This document shows positions 62,007 through 64,000 of a stretch of 64,000 nt of DNA, piece after piece. The translations under genes and the position numbers were made by a program. A model generated the notes under the pieces. That model saw only the letters and a program-made list of their open reading frames with translations. It was not told the origin of the DNA and did no database searches. Position 1 is the first letter of the stretch. Each line of letters starts with the position of its first letter. Source of the DNA: Nitrospiraceae bacterium. GTDB lineage: Bacteria > Nitrospirota > Nitrospiria > Nitrospirales > UBA8639. The stretch covers positions 186,001 to 250,000 of the forward strand of contig JACKFF010000006.1 in the NCBI GenBank assembly GCA_020632595.1, written 5' to 3'.

Positions 62007-63413
62007 TTATGCTTGCAAACCGGCGGGATTATGCCACCCTCCGTGTGTTTCGATGAGTGCATGAGCTTCTTTCGGCCCCCAGCTGCCACGTTTGTAGGGA
62101 CGGACTGGGTGGTGCGTCTTCAGGACTGAGTCCACCACCGTCCAAGCGGCCTCTACTGCGTCCTCACGGGTAAAAAGTGCGCCGTTGCCCGCCATGGCAT
62201 CAGCTAACAGCCGCTCATAGGGCCCTTCCTTTCCCGATTGCTCTTCAAGCAGATAGAGTTCTTGCTGGTCGCCGATGAACTCCTTTCCAGCGCGCTTGAC
62301 GCGCGCGGCGAGTGCGACGGCGGAGTTGGGGGAGAGGCGAAACCGGAGATAATTGGCTCGTCCGACCGTCGGTTGTGAATCGTCGAACAGGCGTTGCGGT
62401 GGCGGCTTTAATTCCACCAGAATTTCCGCCGCTGTAGTCGCCAGGCATTTTCCCGATCGTAGATACCACGGCACTCCCTGCCAGCGCCACGAGTCGATAA
62501 ATAACCGCAGGGCGCAAAAGGTCTCCACGTCCGAGTCCCTCGACACGCCGCGCTCTTTCCGGTAGCCCGCATACTGGCCGCGTACGACATCGTTCGGCCG
62601 TAGGGGTCGCATGGCCTGAAACACCTTCGCTTTTTCGTTGTGGACCGCACCATAGCCCTGATAGGCCGGAGGCTCCATGGCCAGCAGCGAGACGATCTGA
62701 AAGAGGTGGTTCTGGACGACGTCGCGTAGACAGCCGGCGGTTTCGTAAAACGCACCACGATCCTCCACGCCGAATTCCTCGGACATGGTGATCTGGATGC
62801 TGGCGACACAGTTGCGGTTCCAGATCGGTTCCAGAAACGAATTGGCGAAACGAAAATAAAGGATATTCATGATCTCTTCTTTCCCAAGGAAGTGGTCGAT
62901 ACGGAAGATCGAGTCCTCCGGGAATGCAGATCGTGCGATGCGGTTGAGGCTGCGCGCCGAGGCCAGGTCGCGCCCAAACGGCTTTTCAACGATAATCCGC
63001 GCTTGATCGGCCAGACCTGCGGCATTGAGCCCTTTGATGACGGTCGCAAATAAGGCTGGTGGAATGGCGAGGTAGTGCGCCGGGCGTCGGGCACTGCCTA
63101 GTGCCTGTTTGAGCGCAAGGAAGGTGGCCGGGTCATTGTAATCGCCGCCGACGTACTGCATATGAGAAAGCAGATGGCTGAGGGCGGCACGGTCATCGAT
63201 CCTGCCGGCCTGCCTGATGCTATCTTTCGCGTGTTTACGTAATTGCGCCAGGCTCCAATGTGGGGCTGCGACGCCGATCAGTGGCACCCTCAGCGCCTTG
63301 TGTTTCGCCATTGCATAGAGCGCAGGAAAAATCTTTTTATGCGCCAGATCTCCGGATATTCCGAAGAATACCAGAGCGTCGGACCGCGTCTCATTGCCTT
63401 TGCTCCTGCTCAT
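62007..63413 (-). CDS. zwf: Glucose-6-phosphate 1-dehydrogenase
   Basis: Oxidises glucose-6-phosphate to 6-phosphogluconolactone and makes NADPH. The 468-aa protein has VFFGISGDLAHKKIFPALYA (nucleotide site), IVEKPFGRDLASARSLNRIA and the substrate signature SIFRIDHFLGKEEIMNILYF with catalytic His. RNCVASIQITMSEEFGVEDR and PWYLRSGKCLATTAAEILVE follow. The start at 63413 is one base after the gnd stop (TGAGATG), with AGAGGA upstream. The 33 codons further upstream lie inside gnd and are not part of it. Confidence 0.95.
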   Translation of the reverse strand: MSRSKGNETRSDALVFFGISGDLAHKKIFPALYAMAKHKALRVPLIGVAAPHWSLAQLRKHAKDSIRQAGRIDDRAALSHLLSHMQYVGGDYNDPATFLALKQALGSARRPAHYLAIPPALFATVIKGLNAAGLADQARIIVEKPFGRDLASARSLNRIARSAFPEDSIFRIDHFLGKEEIMNILYFRFANSFLEPIWNRNCVASIQITMSEEFGVEDRGAFYETAGCLRDVVQNHLFQIVSLLAMEPPAYQGYGAVHNEKAKVFQAMRPLRPNDVVRGQYAGYRKERGVSRDSDVETFCALRLFIDSWRWQGVPWYLRSGKCLATTAAEILVELKPPPQRLFDDSQPTVGRANYLRFRLSPNSAVALAARVKRAGKEFIGDQQELYLLEEQSGKEGPYERLLADAMAGNGALFTREDAVEAAWTVVDSVLKTHHPVRPYKRGSWGPKEAHALIETHGGWHNPAGLQA

Positions 63414-63414
63414 C

Positions 63415-64000
63415 TCAGCTTCCTCTTTCCTTCTTCTCATCATGTCCGCCAAACTGCTTTCGCATGGCGGAGAGGAGTCGATTGGCGTAGTCGGCCTCCC
63501 CTCTGGACTCAAATCGACCGAAGAGAGCTGCGTTGATCACCGGGGCCGGTACGCCCTCGTCAATCGCAGCCAGCGCCGTCCAGCGCCCTTCCCCGGAATC
63601 TGATACTCGCCCTGAAAATCCAGTAAGCTCCGAATCCTTAACCAGCGCGGCCGCCGTCAAATCCAGCAGCCATGAGGCCACCACGCTGCCCCGACGCCAT
63701 ACCTCGGCGACTTGGCCCACGTCGATCTGGTACTGATAGGCCTCCGGGTCACGGAGCGGAGTCGTTTCGGCGTCTTGCTCCCGGTGGCGCAGTCCGACGT
63801 CGGCGTGTTTGAGGATGTTGAGGCCTTCAGCATAGGCCGCCATGATGCCATACTCAATTCCGTTGTGGACCATTTTCACAAAGTGTCCTGAACCGGTTGG
63901 GCCGCAGTGCAGATAACCCTGTTCGGCGGGAATGGAGGCGCCGCTCCTCCCCTGGGTTCGTGGCGCTGCCTTGATTCCCGGCGCGATGGTCTTGAAGATG
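63415..64000 (-). CDS. gnd: 6-phosphogluconate dehydrogenase, decarboxylating (partial, N-terminus missing)
   Basis: Oxidative decarboxylation of 6-phosphogluconate to ribulose-5-phosphate. The last 195 codons lie in the window and the gene continues past the right edge. Visible blocks: YLHCGPTGSGHFVKMVHNGI (the catalytic K-x-x-H-N region), EYGIMAAYAEGLNIL, RRGSVVASWLLDLTAAAL, FSGRVSDSGEGRWTALAAID and ANRLLSAMRKQFGGH. This is the short (about 300-aa) YqeC/GndA-like subfamily. It ends one base before zwf, so gnd and zwf form one operon. Confidence 0.93.
   Translation of the reverse strand, partial: IFKTIAPGIKAAPRTQGRSGASIPAEQGYLHCGPTGSGHFVKMVHNGIEYGIMAAYAEGLNILKHADVGLRHREQDAETTPLRDPEAYQYQIDVGQVAEVWRRGSVVASWLLDLTAAALVKDSELTGFSGRVSDSGEGRWTALAAIDEGVPAPVINAALFGRFESRGEADYANRLLSAMRKQFGGHDEKKERGS

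Overview
The window looks like a chromosomal segment of a free-living Gram-negative bacterium, most likely a Nitrospira-type member of the Nitrospirota. This rests on the family mix (YtxH and DUF2934 small proteins, tandem HtrA proteases, a class I DhnA-type aldolase, a combined glycogen/trehalose locus) and a moderate GC content. It is an inference: the window holds no rRNA, nxr or amo marker. I saw no tRNA, rRNA, CRISPR array, insertion sequence or prophage.

Layout. 1-8000: housekeeping genes (class I aldolase, glutamate dehydrogenase, TruA, cell-wall amidase, NYN/YacP nuclease-like protein, TatD, PAP2 phosphatase, CDF metal exporter), packed with short tail-to-tail overlaps. 8000-23300: a storage-carbon block. 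LapA-like protein, glgC, treY and two small membrane proteins run leftward from a 50-bp divergent region shared with glgB. treZ, glgX, a YtxH-DUF2934 pair and malQ follow. ADP-glucose synthesis, branching, debranching, glucanotransfer and TreYZ trehalose formation are present; glycogen synthase is not. 23500-27500: an ion and osmotic module (MscS-like channel, soluble MgtE-N/CBS protein, full MgtE, CBS protein). 27700-33100: two HtrA/DegP paralogs flanking a lipoprotein and two small envelope proteins.

33100-49400 mixes intact and decayed genes. Intact are a plasma-membrane-type P-type ATPase, a BASS-family permease, acetolactate synthase, glycogen phosphorylase, Pgi and transaldolase. Decayed are a frameshifted YbhN-type membrane protein, a SpoIIAA-like gene with internal stops, and two remnants of a HAD hydrolase whose intact paralog lies at 48655-49350. 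49600-54000: cytochrome bd oxidase (cydAB) and a soluble transhydrogenase. 54200-60400: a tripartite RND efflux operon whose pump is encoded as two overlapping half-genes. 61100-64000: an orphan ModA, then zwf and the 3' part of gnd.

As a whole the segment describes how the cell stores carbon as glycogen and trehalose, mobilises it (GlgP, GlgX, MalQ) into glucose-phosphate and pentose-phosphate routes (Pgi, Zwf, Gnd, Tal) and balances redox (Sth, cytochrome bd, acetolactate overflow), alongside envelope-stress and efflux functions. From about 34.4 kb onward the genes look by eye more GC-rich than those on the left and nearly all lie on the minus strand, which may mean a different origin for that half.
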